Assembly: GCA_011800805.1 (NCBI GenBank)
Contig: MPNW01000634.1
Coordinates: 155,944-188,512, forward strand
Direction of reading: 5' to 3'
Source of the DNA: Hirudo medicinalis
Taxonomy: Eukaryota > Annelida > Clitellata > Hirudinida > Hirudinidae
DNA length: 32,569 nt
Below the pieces are notes generated by a model that was given only the letters and a program-made list of their open reading frames with translations, was not told the DNA's origin and made no database searches. This document shows, one piece after another, positions 21,899 through 32,569 of this stretch. Positions within the stretch are counted from its first letter, which is position 1. Each line of letters opens with the position of its first letter. The translations under genes were made by a program, and so were the position numbers.

Positions 21899-24420
21899 AG
21901 AACTTTATAATGCTAACAATACAAGTTTGGTAGACAAGCAGACTCTTATATTTTAGAAATGTTTGGATTAAGTTTGCATGTGTGAAAATACTAGGCCTTA
22001 TGAATCCAAAAAAAATCCATTTACATTTCACCAAGTAATCGCAAGGGCTTTCTTTGATTTCATTGACATTTTAATGTGCAACCATTTTTATAAATTTTAA
22101 ACTTTCCTAATTTTGACCAAATTAATTCTGTGGGCCAAGAAGAAGGAATTGTATGAATTCATTAGTTATTTCGATGGGGAAATGTTATGAATTGTTGGAA
22201 TTATTCTTGCTTATCGTTTTATTCTGTTCAGCATTACGTGTTTTTCCTTAAGGAAAACCTTAGTCATTTCAACCATAAACTGGTAAAAAATCTCATCAGT
22301 CCCAAACACAGAAAATCTTTACCTTGGTGACCTGATTTGACTTTTTTAATCTTTAAAGTATTTAATGTCTTCCTTTTGAAATAAACTGTTTGCGTTTGCA
22401 TGGTCCTTAATTATAAGCACTAGAAAAACTAGCATTGCATGGAGGCCTCGTGTGGATGGGTGATAAAAATAAGATTAAAATAATCGACAATGTTGTAAAA
22501 CTAAGCTGAGGTAGTTGACAACCCAGAGTGATTTTTAGACAGTAACTCGTCTCAGCAAGCGTCCGAAGCGGAGATCATACGTGCGCGCTATCATTCATTG
22601 AATTATTATTATCAGTTCATGGTTGCTGGAGCGCCGAGTTAAATTTCAGACTGGCTTCGCATAGATTTCAAGTATTTGGTTGCATTCAGTTTAAGTCTTG
22701 GTCACGGTCAGGGATATTTATAGAAATTTACCACTGGTGGGAATGTCGACCAAGGGCCGGGGATGCAAGTCCCCGCTTATCTGCAGACTCCATCGTACAC
22801 AATTACAAAATCAAACCCTAGCTCAACCTGGGTGACCTTTTTTGCTTCTCGTTTCGTTGCCGCAGAGGAGGAAAGTTCAAAGCAGCATAAATCAGGCTGG
22901 ACCAGAATTGGTCACTCAAGAGGTCTGTTTCAGGTTTGTTGGTCACTCAAGAGTTGTTTCAGGTTTGTTGGTCAAAAACGTCTATGGACTCTGTTATGGA
23001 ATAAGCGAATAAAAATTTAAATATATGATTAGTGTTTTGTCAGGTCCACGACACCCCATATCGCACATCGGGCTAATTTGGCGAAGGAACCTATGACTTT
23101 GAAATGAGCCCTCGCTTTCCAGGATAAATATAAATTTAGATGAATAAGCCGAAAAAAATCAACCGAAAGAGTAACCAAAAAGTATAATTCAATACTATAT
23201 ATTTGTATACCAGAACCCAAACCCTTTCCATGTTTAACTTAACATAACATTATTTTGTAGTGGTTTAAGTAGATTAACGTCTTAAGGAAGAGAAAAGTCG
23301 AAATGGGAAAGTTTCCACTTCTGACTTAACGCTGACTTGCTGGTATTTGATAAATTCTTTTTTTTTTTAAATGCTTATAGCAATAATAACACATATAAAC
23401 ATAAGTGGTAAATTATTAAATTTTAAAATTTTATTTAAAAAGTCAATATTTATTAACTACCTATTTTTATTTATGAATAGTTATCTATATAAACTTTCTT
23501 AAATCTTGACTTGAATTATCAATGAACAAGAATGATATTTTTCGTTTATATGAAAATATATGATTTGCAGGTCTGTTCGACATGCGCCTTGCGGATTTTA
23601 TAAATTGTTTGCAATGAGTTAGGCGTTTATAAACTGCTTTAATATAAAGATGCCTTTTGATTAGACGTACTGTTTATAGTTATTCAACGTCGTCTCGGGT
23701 AAATAGTGATTAATTAGCACTTATAAAGATCGCGGTATCGGGATTGATTATTGAGGCAGCTGCTAGAAATTCGTTTTAGTTTCATCTTTTGTCATGTTTT
23801 CGTCCGGGGATGTATTTGTGCCTTTAAAATGGCGCACTTTAAAGATTTAAAGAATAAACTTAGTAATTTAAATTGCAAGTTGGTCATGCATTGAACTTTA
23901 AACAGAACCAGATTATTACCAATTTATTGCATAAGTTTTTGTTATTTTAATTTTGAAAGCACTTGGTTAGCTTTTAATGAAAGTTATACTAAGTTTGACT
24001 GATAAAATGCTTATGCCTCCTAGTTAGTGTGATGATCTTTGCTGAACTAATTAGACATTTAAATTGGCATTTCCTGTGACATTTACATTTATTTAGAATT
24101 CTGTTTAGATTACAGTAAGCTTTGCAATTTCTTATACCTCTATAATGGAATACCTGTTATTTGTTTTCCCATGCTTAGTAAAAAGTCTCATAAAATTAAA
24201 GTGACCACATTTAAGTCCCTAGTAGGGCTTGCCAAATTAATTTAAATTTATGTTTTAAATGCTATTGCCAAACATTGAAACAGTTGAAAACCATTCAGTT
24301 CCTGATAGAATTTTAAAATTGTTGCATATACCAAAGCAATCATTTTAAAACACTTGTTACCATGATTCATAAAAAGATTTGAGTAGCCCAATTTATTAAC
24401 GAAATTATCTTGTTTTAGGT
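21899..24420. other. Intergenic: thioester gene 3' end to receptor start
   Basis: Contains a likely poly(A) signal AATAAA at 22380-22385. A less AT-rich patch (22556-22592, several CpG) could be promoter of the receptor gene. At 22910-22975 a block of about 30 bases (ggtcactcaagag...tttcaggtttgtt) is tandemly duplicated with small differences. Upstream non-coding exon(s) of the receptor must lie here, because a splice acceptor ends at 24418 just before its ATG; I cannot place them. No other gene is supported. Confidence 0.5.
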
Positions 24421-27400
24421 ATGATACTTAAGGTGATAGTTGTTGTTATATTCCTCAACCAAGTCCAAGGAAGGAAGGAATTCTTATGTGCAACTTATAA
24501 CACTTCCAGTTCAAATAATTCCATGTATGATGACTTCCTGGTGGAAGGAAACAACCTGACGCAGAGAATTGTTTCGGAATCTTCTTGCGAAATTTCAGGA
24601 GAAGGAAGTGCCTGCTATGGATTTTGGAAGAACGGAACGGCAAATGGAACAGTTTCGAAGCCATTTATTTTGAAAGGATGTTGGAGTAGCCACCAAGATT
24701 GCTTCAACAAAACGGAATGTGTGGCAAATTATTTCGGAAATGATCATTATTTCTGCTGCTGCGACTCTCCCAAGTGCAACATCAGGATGACGCTCACTTC
24801 TGAACCTTCCAAAACTTTGACCAGTGGAAAATCACCAAGTAAGTTGTAAACCTTACAAAATCGCTGAAGTTTATGAAGCCAGTTCTAAATAATTGAGCTC
24901 CCTCATTTAAGCACCACATAATAACGTGATCATTGTTTTTTAATTGAATATTTTTTGAATTTTAAATTATCTTTCATTTTACAAGTGCTCAAAATGACAG
25001 GAGACATTTACAATGGAGCACAAAGTTCTTCTGGACTGAGGGTGATTGTGGTGGCCTTGCTGCCTATCGTTGTACTGGCTGTCGTGATAGTGGCGCTCTT
25101 CTTTTCTTGGAGGGTGTGCAGAGGCAGGATCAGAGGGGAATCGTCATCTTCTAGTGCCTCCATCGAGTCCAAAGACGCACCTCTCCTTCCGCCGAGGGCT
25201 TCTCCCACTCCTTCGATCGATGCGGAAACAATCCTCAAGCACATACAACTCCTTGAAATCATAGCTGTCAGGCACTCGGGTGGGTGCGTAAGGAAGGCCA
25301 AACTGGAGAATGAGGTGAGGAGCTTATTTGTTGATTGTATGAGTTTTGGTGCTTCTGCAGATGACTTATGAATTTGTGCAAAGTTGCATGATCAACTTAT
25401 TGAATGAATGTCTGTCACTTGGTTTTAAAGATACAGGTGGATATGGTGGCTGTGAAGATTTTCACATCACAAGAAAAATTGCTTTGGGAAAAGGAAAGGG
25501 ACATATACACATTGACCGGCTTGAGGTGCAACAACCCGAACATACCGAGGTACATAGGTGCATTGAAGCACGAAACAATTTCCAAAATGTGTGAATACTG
25601 GCTCATCACAGAGTTCCAAGAATTGGTTGGTCAATTATCAAGTATTGTTCCACTATAGTATACACACAAATTTTGATGACATAATCTGATACAATCAAAC
25701 CACAGCACAGCTCGTCATTATTTTAATGGTTTTATGAACATTAGAATAGATTGCCCATTAGTCGATGTCTTTAACAACACTTTTGGTGAATGTCGGTCGA
25801 GAAATTTGCACAAATGTTTGATCGTGATTATGTCTGAAACATGGCCTCGCAATGTATTTGCAATTGTTCTGCTTGATGAAGGAAGCTTAAGTTGTAGTTG
25901 TTACTTGAAGTACACTCATTAAATTATTATATTATTCTTCTCCTTGATCACTTATTGAATGAATAAGATGTAATTTGATGACAAATTGAATCAATGTCAC
26001 TGAAATGTTGAATTTGAATGAAATAATTTATTATCCTACTTAAAGATCGCGCACAATGAAATTATGTTATTATTAGTTGAAACTTCTAGATTGAAATGTG
26101 AAAACCTCAGCAGTTACTACTGTTACTGTTACTCTTACACAATATTTTTGCATTACCATTAATTAAATTAGCTGTTTCTAGCAACTTTTTTCTGCTTAGA
26201 TGATCTTTGACTAATAAAATATAAGCATAAAGATGCATGAATGACTTTACAGGGATGCCTCTACGACTTCCTCAAGGCACACACCATCAGTTGGACCGAA
26301 GCAATTCGTATCGTCTTGTCAGCTTGTGAGGGCTTGGCATTCGTTCATTCGAGTAGTGATGCAAAACTTAATTTTCTGAGCCTCGAGGGCAAGAAGTTGC
26401 CCATTGCTCACAGGGACGTGAAGTCGAGGAACATCCTACTCAGGGGAGACAGGATGTCGTGCATTGCCGACTTCGGATTGGCTCTCGTTCTCGACGGAAA
26501 GGCCGGAAACGCTCACAGCCAGGCACGTTTCGCCGAGGTCGTCGAATGTAGTTCGGTTCACGTTTACAAGGTTTTATTAACAACAGGTCGGAACCCTGAG
26601 ATACATGTCGCCTGAAGTTCTGGACGGATCGATCCACATCTCTGCAGAATCATTTCTCAAGATTGATTCTTATGCATTTGCTCTCGTCGTGTGGGAAGTT
26701 CTGACGAGAACATACGCCAATGGAGTGGGTATGTAGAAAATCGGTTCCAGTTTGCAGTGACGATTTTGTAGATGTTAATTATTGCAATGAAAACAATTTC
26801 ATTTGAAACATCAAATTTTTAGAAGCTGCTCTTGAATACAAGTTGCCTTTTGAGGAGGAGATGGGTCTGAATGTGAGTCTTGAGGACATGAAGCAGGCCG
26901 TGGTGGACGAGCACATGAGACCCCAGATCAGACAGCAGTGGAGGGAACACGAGGTGAGTCATGAACCTCAGGATTTTGAAATCGCTTTGTTAAGACCTTC
27001 AACCACACTTTATACAAATATTTCAATTACCTACTTTTTCACGACCAAGTGCTTTCGTGGAAGCCATCCTTTTTTCTCAAACTTGAATAAATGCAGTTAT
27101 GTGAATGTCATTCATCATCTCTAACTTCTCTAACAATTAGTAGGTTCATTAGTATTTTACTTCGTTACTTGAGATCTTTTGGCTAAACTCAAACCAAACT
27201 ACTTTCTAAGTAAGCTGTGGTAGTTTATGGGTTTCATTGATTTGTGATTACCTCTTTTGCTTATTATGAATTCATAGAAGAATCCCATATTGTGCATTCA
27301 TTATTTCATATATATAGTATTATATACATTCAATATGAATGAATTATATACATTCAGGGCATGAGCATCATGGTAGCAGCCATGGAAGAAATGTGGGATC

Positions 27401-28047
27401 ACGATCCAGACGGTCGTCTCTCTGTTTCGACGGCCTGCCATCGCCTCTTCCACCTCCGCGATAATAAACGCGACCATCCCGTCCCGAGCAACCCGTCGCC
27501 TTCGGACATGGAAAGGAACTTGGCTCTCATGTCGAGCTGCATTAAATCCTTGCCTGGTGTTGGTCACGTGGAAGCTTTCAATGGTGAAAATGTTCAATCC
27601 CCTAAAAACGGTGATTCGAAGGGAGGAGACATGCAGGACAGTATGACATGCGTGTCCATCGATACCGACGACGATTACTTGGTTCCTCCTCTCAATTTAA
27701 AAGCAACTAAACATTTTAATTGCGGCTCCAGTCCTCAGATCATGAATGGTTACATCGTCAACAACACTGCGGAGAAGATGTTTGTCAACCAATTTGGTCA
27801 GGAGGGAAACAAAATCATTTCATATGATAAGCACTATCCTCCAAATATAACTCCTTTTAGTGTTTCAAACAATGAAAAATACCAGCCATTGCAGCACATG
27901 GCTTTTGTACTCAACCATGAAATAATGCCATTGACTGGTTCACCCTATGCACTCACTGAGGGATTTTCTCCATCAAGAAGTGATTACACAGAGCTTATTG
28001 TTCCAGGCTCTGAGAAATCCAATTGTGTTGCATCTCCCCGTGTTTAA
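24421..28047 (+). CDS. Activin-type receptor serine/threonine kinase, type II (ACVR2-like)
   Basis: Type II TGF-beta-superfamily receptor at the plasma membrane; it binds activin/BMP-like ligands and phosphorylates type I receptors. Exons: 24421-24838, 24986-25314, 25437-25625, 26253-26522, 26587-26728, 26823-26953, 27358-28047, all in phase, 722 residues. Signal peptide 1-17. The ectodomain has ten cysteines (23, 56, 65, 87, 94, 100, 112-114, 119) including CYGFW, KGCW and the FCCC..CN box. Transmembrane segment about 159-181. Kinase: VAVK (Lys256), HRDVKSRN (365-372), DFG (385-387), MSPEV, LPFEEEMG..VSLEDM and MWDHDPDGRLS, closest to ACVR2A/B. The Gly-rich loop is degenerate (AVRHSGGCV). 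Exon 4 ends best at a GC donor (26523); a GT donor at 26538 would add five residues. The 190-residue tail exceeds that of vertebrate ACVR2. ATG 24421 is chosen because the signal peptide follows it. Confidence 0.93.
26523..26586 (+). other. Candidate GC-AG intron (64 bases) in the receptor kinase
   Basis: The family sequence HGQ-VGT.RYM.PE requires exon 4 to end after Ser-Gln (CAG at 26520-26522) and exon 5 to begin VGTLRYM at 26587. The base pair after CAG is GC (cag/gcacgt), a recognised minor donor form. The nearest in-frame GT donor (gag/gtcgtc at 26538) would insert Ala-Arg-Phe-Ala-Glu in the activation segment. Confidence 0.6.
27448..28047 (+). other. Receptor C-terminal tail
   Basis: About 190 residues after the kinase core, rich in Ser, Asn and Pro, with tyrosine motifs DDDYLVPP and SDYTELIVPG. 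It has no similarity I recognise to the BMPR2 tail. Such tails can bind cytosolic partners, but no function can be read from this sequence. Confidence 0.6.
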
Positions 28048-29230
28048 ATGATTTGTTTCAAATTTTGTTGACATTGTTATTAAACATCTTTTATATGGAT
28101 ATGTTTTGTAATATTTCCCTAAATTTGAGAACTTGGTTTGAAAGGAGTTTTATTTAAAATGGGATATGATTTAGTTCTAAAGTCCTTCAGAAATCAAAGA
28201 GGTCCGTTGAAAGAGATCTGTGACAGCAGGTTGAGTTGTATCGGTTAATGCTTGACCACTCCCTTGGGTCAAATGAGCTCTTTTATTTATTTCATATTAT
28301 TTGGAGAGCATTCACTGCTTAGAAATGTTTTTACTTCTTGCTTGGCTAAATTAGTGACACTTATGTGCGACACGATAAAGTGACACCTTGTTTTCTTTCT
28401 ATTTTGACTGCTTGCTTTTCGTGTGAAGTAGAAATATCACCTTTCTGGAGCACATGTACATTTTTGCTATTTATTGCATTGAAATGGCATTGTGAAGATC
28501 ATTTGTAAAAGCTTCGAGGGATTAGTGATTTTTAACAGTTATAATTCGGAGAATCACGTCGGTGGTCGTTCGGAAGTTGCGTTGTAACAGCATTATGATT
28601 CCTTTGAAAATGGCATCTTGCAAAAAAACCTTGTGCAGAGGCTTACAAATTGATGATGCAGCTCACAATAAGGTAATGTCAGATTTGCTTAGTTAATTAA
28701 CTCAGCTGGCAACTTAACTCAGATATCAAAAATCGGTCCACTCCGGAGGTGTGGATATTCATGGATAGTGACCAAACGTGGCAATACATGATTGGTGAGA
28801 GTAGTATAAATATAGGCAGGGCATAAATTACAATGCTTTTTGAGCTGACTTTATGGCAATACTAGTTATTTTGATGGGGTGAGGTACAAGAGGACAAGTG
28901 TCTCCCGAATAAGTTGCTTCCATATTCAGCTCTCGTCAGACCAGATTTGTGGTCTTCCAAATGCCAAGCACAATAATGTTACTGCATTAACTATTGACAC
29001 AATTTTCAAACTTATTCTTTAATGTTCATTTATTCAATAAAATTTTTCTGTACTGCAAGGAGGTGACTTCTGAATTAATCATGTTCTGCAAGTCAGAAAA
29101 ATGAATTTATAGTTATTTATTTACATAACATTAATTTATAGTGGTTTAAGTGGAATAATGTCTGTGTGATAAACTCCTTTATAATTTTAGAATGTTATTA
29201 TTATATGCTGTCATTATATCACAATAAATG
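28048..29230. other. Convergent 3' intergenic region
   Basis: Between the stop of the receptor gene and the stop of the minus-strand gene. Early poly(A) signal ATTAAA at 28079-28084; a stronger AATAAA at 29036-29041. No conserved protein frame seen. A short open stretch with an ATG near 28590 ending at a gtaatg donor (28673) is not supported by similarity. Confidence 0.5.
29029..29041. terminator. Back-to-back poly(A) signals of two convergent genes
   Basis: tttattcaataaa holds AATAAA on the plus strand (29036-29041, for the receptor gene) and AATAAA on the minus strand (29034-29029, for the gene at 29231-31414), one base apart. The minus stop codon is about 200 bases away and the plus stop about 990. 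Confidence 0.6.
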
Positions 29231-31414
29231 TTATTCGATGTCAAGCAATGTGAAACCAACTTCAATTGCTAGCTTGGTCAATGGTTTCTGTGTTTCCGAC
29301 CAGTCGGCCTGAACAGCGTCGGGTATTATGAGATGTTTCAAGTACATTCTTGCGACTGAGGTGTTTGGATTTGACGTTATAAAGGATGACATGGAGTCTA
29401 ACAACCTTCTTGAATTCATCTGAAAACACATAATGTTGAATATTATATTGAATATTGATTACCAACAAAGTTTGAAATGTTCATGCTGGAAAAGGCATTG
29501 ACTTACCAATTTCACAAACCATCTTTCATAATATTCTCTAGTAATTTTCTGATGTTAAATGAATTGCAATAGATATAATTTTAAAATAAAGGACATTTCA
29601 GATTAGTGAAAATACTTCTTACATTTGTACAACGGGCTGAGCTAACGACCAGATTAGCCAGTTTCCTATAAAATGAATTAAACATAATATTAAATGAAGT
29701 CAAACTAATGTAAGCATGACCGAAGGGGATGAGGTAATAAGGGATGCTAACATAAAGAAACAGTTGCTCAATTTTCTGCTGTGATCCTTGACTAAGCGAC
29801 TGAAAATATTGAAGAAATTTCAAGGTTAAGTATTTGTTGGCTGTTCAAATATTCTCCTACATCGACTGAAACCGTGGTGAGAATTTGAGTTAAAAAAAGC
29901 CTCATTTCATTTTTTAATAGAATTTTAGTAAAAAATAAATTTCAATCAACGAACATGCATCTATTACTACATGGATCAAGCTTGGCCCATCTGATGCAGA
30001 TCAAGATCAACTAAAACATGTGATTTCATATTGAATAATTTGAATTTAGTAAAAAACTTAATTAACATGAAGTTCATTATTTCAAATAATCAACTCAAAA
30101 CTTGTACATTTATTTGCTTTAGTTCAGTTCAATAAACTAAGATGTTAAATGAAAACAACCTTTTCAATCATAAGCCACTGATGAGCGGGTCTATTGACCG
30201 ACTGACTACTTAACACATTAGAAAATATCAATTGACAAAGGAGTCCAAGGTTATATAAATATGAATTATGTGAAGTGGAATACTCAAGCAAATTCAGCAT
30301 GGATTCCAAATCATGATGTGACCCAATCTGAAAAGTGTACGGAGTTATTTTATAAATTAAATACTTTTAAAACTTTACAGATTTTAATCGATATCACCTT
30401 TTCAGCTAAATGTCGGTAATCATCTACTTGGTAATCAAATGTTCCTAAGTAGTTCAGTTTTTTTCCTTTTGAATATTTACAACTCCTGCGAATTAAAACA
30501 ATTAAGACCGATACTCTTTAGCTTTTGTTCAACAATTGGCACCTTACCATAACGTATCATCGTTCAAATTTGCGTTTTCGAGACATGGTAAAACATATAA
30601 AACATTTCCACCGACTTTGAACCCGGCTTGGAGGGCGTCTAATGTTCTGAAAGTAATGTTAACGGTGCGTTTGCGTTTTAAAAGTTGATCGAAATTTTTA
30701 ATCTTACCTAAGGTCTTTAAGGTGCTCAATGCCGTTCAAAGTGTATCTGTAAGTGTAGTCTCCAATGATGGAAAAAACTCTTAGGTTCTCAAGAGTTTTA
30801 AATAAATTAAAAGAATTAACGAATTCATCAACAGCACCCATCTTCTTCTGGAATGACCGGTCGAAATCAACCAGACTTAATTGCACCAAGGATTTGGAAC
30901 ACGATTCAAAATCAAATCGATGCAGAATTGAGGTACTTATGGCTACCATGTCAATGAGTAGCTTCTTCAATATCGGAAATTTGATCACATTTTGGCTGGG
31001 CGATGTGTCTCTAGGTTCGCTGTAATTAAAATATCGAAGATGTAATGGAAGGTTTTATGCGAGGAAGACAACCATGGACTACTCACAACAAGGTTGTAAT
31101 CTCTAACATTCGCGAGATTTCAAGAACTTCAATTGTTGGAGCAAATACTTTTATCACATCGAGCATTGAATGAGTCACACATTTTGTGCGAAACGATAAC
31201 TGTTTGATAGGAAAATCTGATTTTGCGATGTTCAAAAAATCTTGTTTACACAATACTCCGTGCGTCAAATCAATATTCATCCAGTTCAGTGCCTCCCTAT
31301 TAGAGAGGCAGATTTTTAAGTGTTCATGAGTTATTGGCCAGCATATCTCGATACCTTTTGATATTACACTTTCAAACAAATTCGGTGGTAGACAAATATC
31401 TTTCTTCACGACTG
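29231..31414 (-). CDS. Leucine-rich-repeat-like protein, possibly ZYG11/ZER1-like; 5' end not found
   Basis: Seven exons on the minus strand join in phase: about 31414-31087, 31019-30708, 30646-30548, 30485-30398, 30327-30160, 29799-29623 and 29419-29231 (TAA stop). They give about 453 residues. Donors are mostly strong (gtgagt, gtaaga, gtaagg) with pyrimidine-rich acceptors. The N-terminal half is rich in Leu/Ile with LRR-like spacing: LPPNLFESVIS, PIKQLSFRTK, IEVLEISRM, LVQLSLVDF, LENLRVFSI. The C-terminal half looks alpha-helical (DLESMLNLLEYS, LGLLCQLIF). An LRR block followed by helical repeats recalls the CUL2 substrate receptors ZYG11B/ZER1, but the match is weak and an F-box/LRR protein is equally possible. 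The first exon must end in phase 1; no satisfactory ATG exon was found to the right, so it may lie beyond the window. Confidence 0.65.
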
Positions 31415-31689
31415 CTAAGAAAAAATAACATCTGACCAATTTAAAATGTCAAATCTAAGAATATAATAAGCACACGCATCGAAGATCAATTTAATGCCTA
31501 AGATTGCTCGTCGTTGCACGCCCTCATACACGGACATCATTTCTATTTCCAGGGTATGGTGGGGACAAACCCTCGGCAACTTGAGAAATTACTTTTTTGT
31601 CCCCCTTTCCCCCAAATGACGTCCTGCTCTCGTAGTTGTACATGTAGGCGTTATATAAATTAAGTTACTAACAAATAAAGTATTAAAAA

Positions 31690-31857
31690 GGCGTGCAGGT
31701 TGGCCGAATGGATTGCGTTCCTGCATGCGGTCGTAATAGCAACAGTCGTAATGTGTCGTGTTCGCAACCCAGCCTGCACCGCCAGGGAGCTATATAAATG
31801 GTAGATCGATTAAAAAGTGCCTTCACATCCCATTCGGATACATAAGGCACTCTAAAG
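31690..31857 (+). mobile_element. tRNA-derived SINE, copy 2 (better preserved)
   Basis: Starts with gcgtgcaggttggccgaatg, an A box of tRNA-Leu/Ser type (ttggccgaatgg), and has a B box gttcgcaaccc at 31760-31770. The sequence gtgcagg near the start pairs with cctgcac near 31775, reproducing an acceptor stem. Then come cgcca, tatataaatgg and a tail with ccttca, ggatacataaggcactc shared with copy 1. The interior is too long and irregular for a working tRNA. Confidence 0.8.
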
Positions 31858-32569
31858 ATGGGCTAAATCAAATACAAATTAAAAAGATATATATGGCATA
31901 CGAATATCATCTATTACCTCCGATATTTGTTTCATCAAAAAATATTTTGTCATAATTGACCGCAGAGCTTTGCAAGAGATTATCTCTTAGTGTTCTAACT
32001 TCTTTCATTGTATGTTTTCTGTTTCTAGGAAATAATGAATTTATTAACATAGCAAAGTGCTTTTAATATTTCGTCGAAATTTCATTTTAAACAATTGTTG
32101 TAATACCTACAGCCACTGAGATACCAAGTGTGATTGAAAGTTGGTTGATAAAAGTATTATTTAATAAAGACAATAAATATGCATTATTAAAATATACCTA
32201 TTTTAAATTTAATTTTAAAACAATTTTAAGTAATAGTAAGTATTGTAAAAATTTTATTTTCTATACATAATTCATTATATACCAGAATAATGACAATTAT
32301 TAGATATTGTAGCGACAAATTGTAGCGGCATTGCGACGAAGTCGGAAGAGCAGGAGAGAGAAGGGAAGAATGCCCTTATTTATTTATTTGATTAAAGTCC
32401 GTTGCATAACTAAGATGATTTGGACTTGTTAGTTAGTGTTAGAGGGAAGAATGCCCTGACGTAGCTTCTTAAATAGCCAGTCAGGACAAAGGAGGATGTC
32501 CACAAACAAAGGATGCGCGCCTGATTAAGTCATCGCTGATAGGGCTAGGATCAGCACGTGATTATGATG
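31858..32569. other. Right-end AT-rich sequence without a supported gene
   Basis: Mostly AT-rich. The last 230 bases are less so and contain a 14-base direct repeat gggaagaatgccct at 32363-32376 and 32444-32457, and a 20-base block (32380-32399) identical to one at 19802-19821 in the thioester gene. This suggests part of a repeat family running off the window. A start exon of the minus-strand gene could also be here. Confidence 0.4.

Noticed and set aside
24455..25301. Antisense open frames over the receptor exons
   Set aside because: They mirror strongly conserved sense coding sequence and have no recognisable product.
28590..28673. Possible first exon beginning ATG and ending at a gtaatg donor
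   Set aside because: No downstream exon in phase and no protein similarity; it is more likely receptor 3' flank.
31440..31640. Candidate ATG exons for the minus-strand LRR-like gene (ATG at 31540 or 31537)
   Set aside because: No donor in the needed phase 1 at a workable distance; the only nearby GT would leave a 22-base intron.
31690..31780. Possible functional tRNA gene
   Set aside because: A- and B-box-like blocks and an acceptor-stem pairing exist, but the middle is too long and does not fold into a clean anticodon arm; a related copy at 20899 and a shared non-tRNA tail point to a SINE.

Overview
This window is nuclear DNA from an intron-rich, AT-rich invertebrate animal. Every gene is split into small exons (often 50 to 200 bases) with GT-AG introns. 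The products belong to animal-specific families (activin type II receptor, alpha-2-macroglobulin/complement-like protein), and the introns carry animal retroelements: a LINE, a Penelope-like relic and tRNA-derived SINEs. The phylum cannot be fixed from the sequence. I read the genes by joining exons by hand; nearly all junctions agree in phase, and I name the exceptions.

Layout. (1) 1-903, minus strand: the first three coding exons of cytosolic lysyl-tRNA synthetase (KARS), running off the left edge. (2) 904-5460: intergenic, with relics of a hAT-like DNA transposon around 1950-2170 and no convincing gene. (3) 5461-21898, plus strand: one complete thioester protein gene (about 37 coding exons, about 1,597 residues). 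It has a signal peptide, macroglobulin domains, a short bait-like exon, the GCGEQ thioester site, a receptor-binding domain and a cysteine-containing C-terminal extension that looks netrin-like (C345C). Its introns hold a 5'-inverted LINE (9258-12525), a Penelope-like pseudogene (15347-15715), a 29-bp tandem array, a short interstitial telomere repeat and a SINE. (4) 21899-24420: intergenic, presumably promoter and 5' UTR of the next gene. (5) 24421-28047, plus strand: a complete activin-type (ACVR2-like) receptor serine/threonine kinase of 722 residues in seven coding exons, with a long C-terminal tail. (6) 29231-31414, minus strand: the last seven exons of a leucine-rich-repeat-like protein of uncertain family, converging on the receptor gene; the two genes have back-to-back poly(A) signals at 29029-29041. 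(7) 31415-32569: a second SINE copy and AT-rich sequence without a gene I can support.

The genes are functionally independent (translation, innate immunity or protease trapping, TGF-beta signalling), as expected in an animal genome. The points most worth checking are the mixed A2M/complement architecture of the thioester protein with Gln at the catalytic-His position, the textbook twin-priming structure of the LINE, a predicted GC-AG intron in the receptor kinase activation segment, and the two-copy SINE family.
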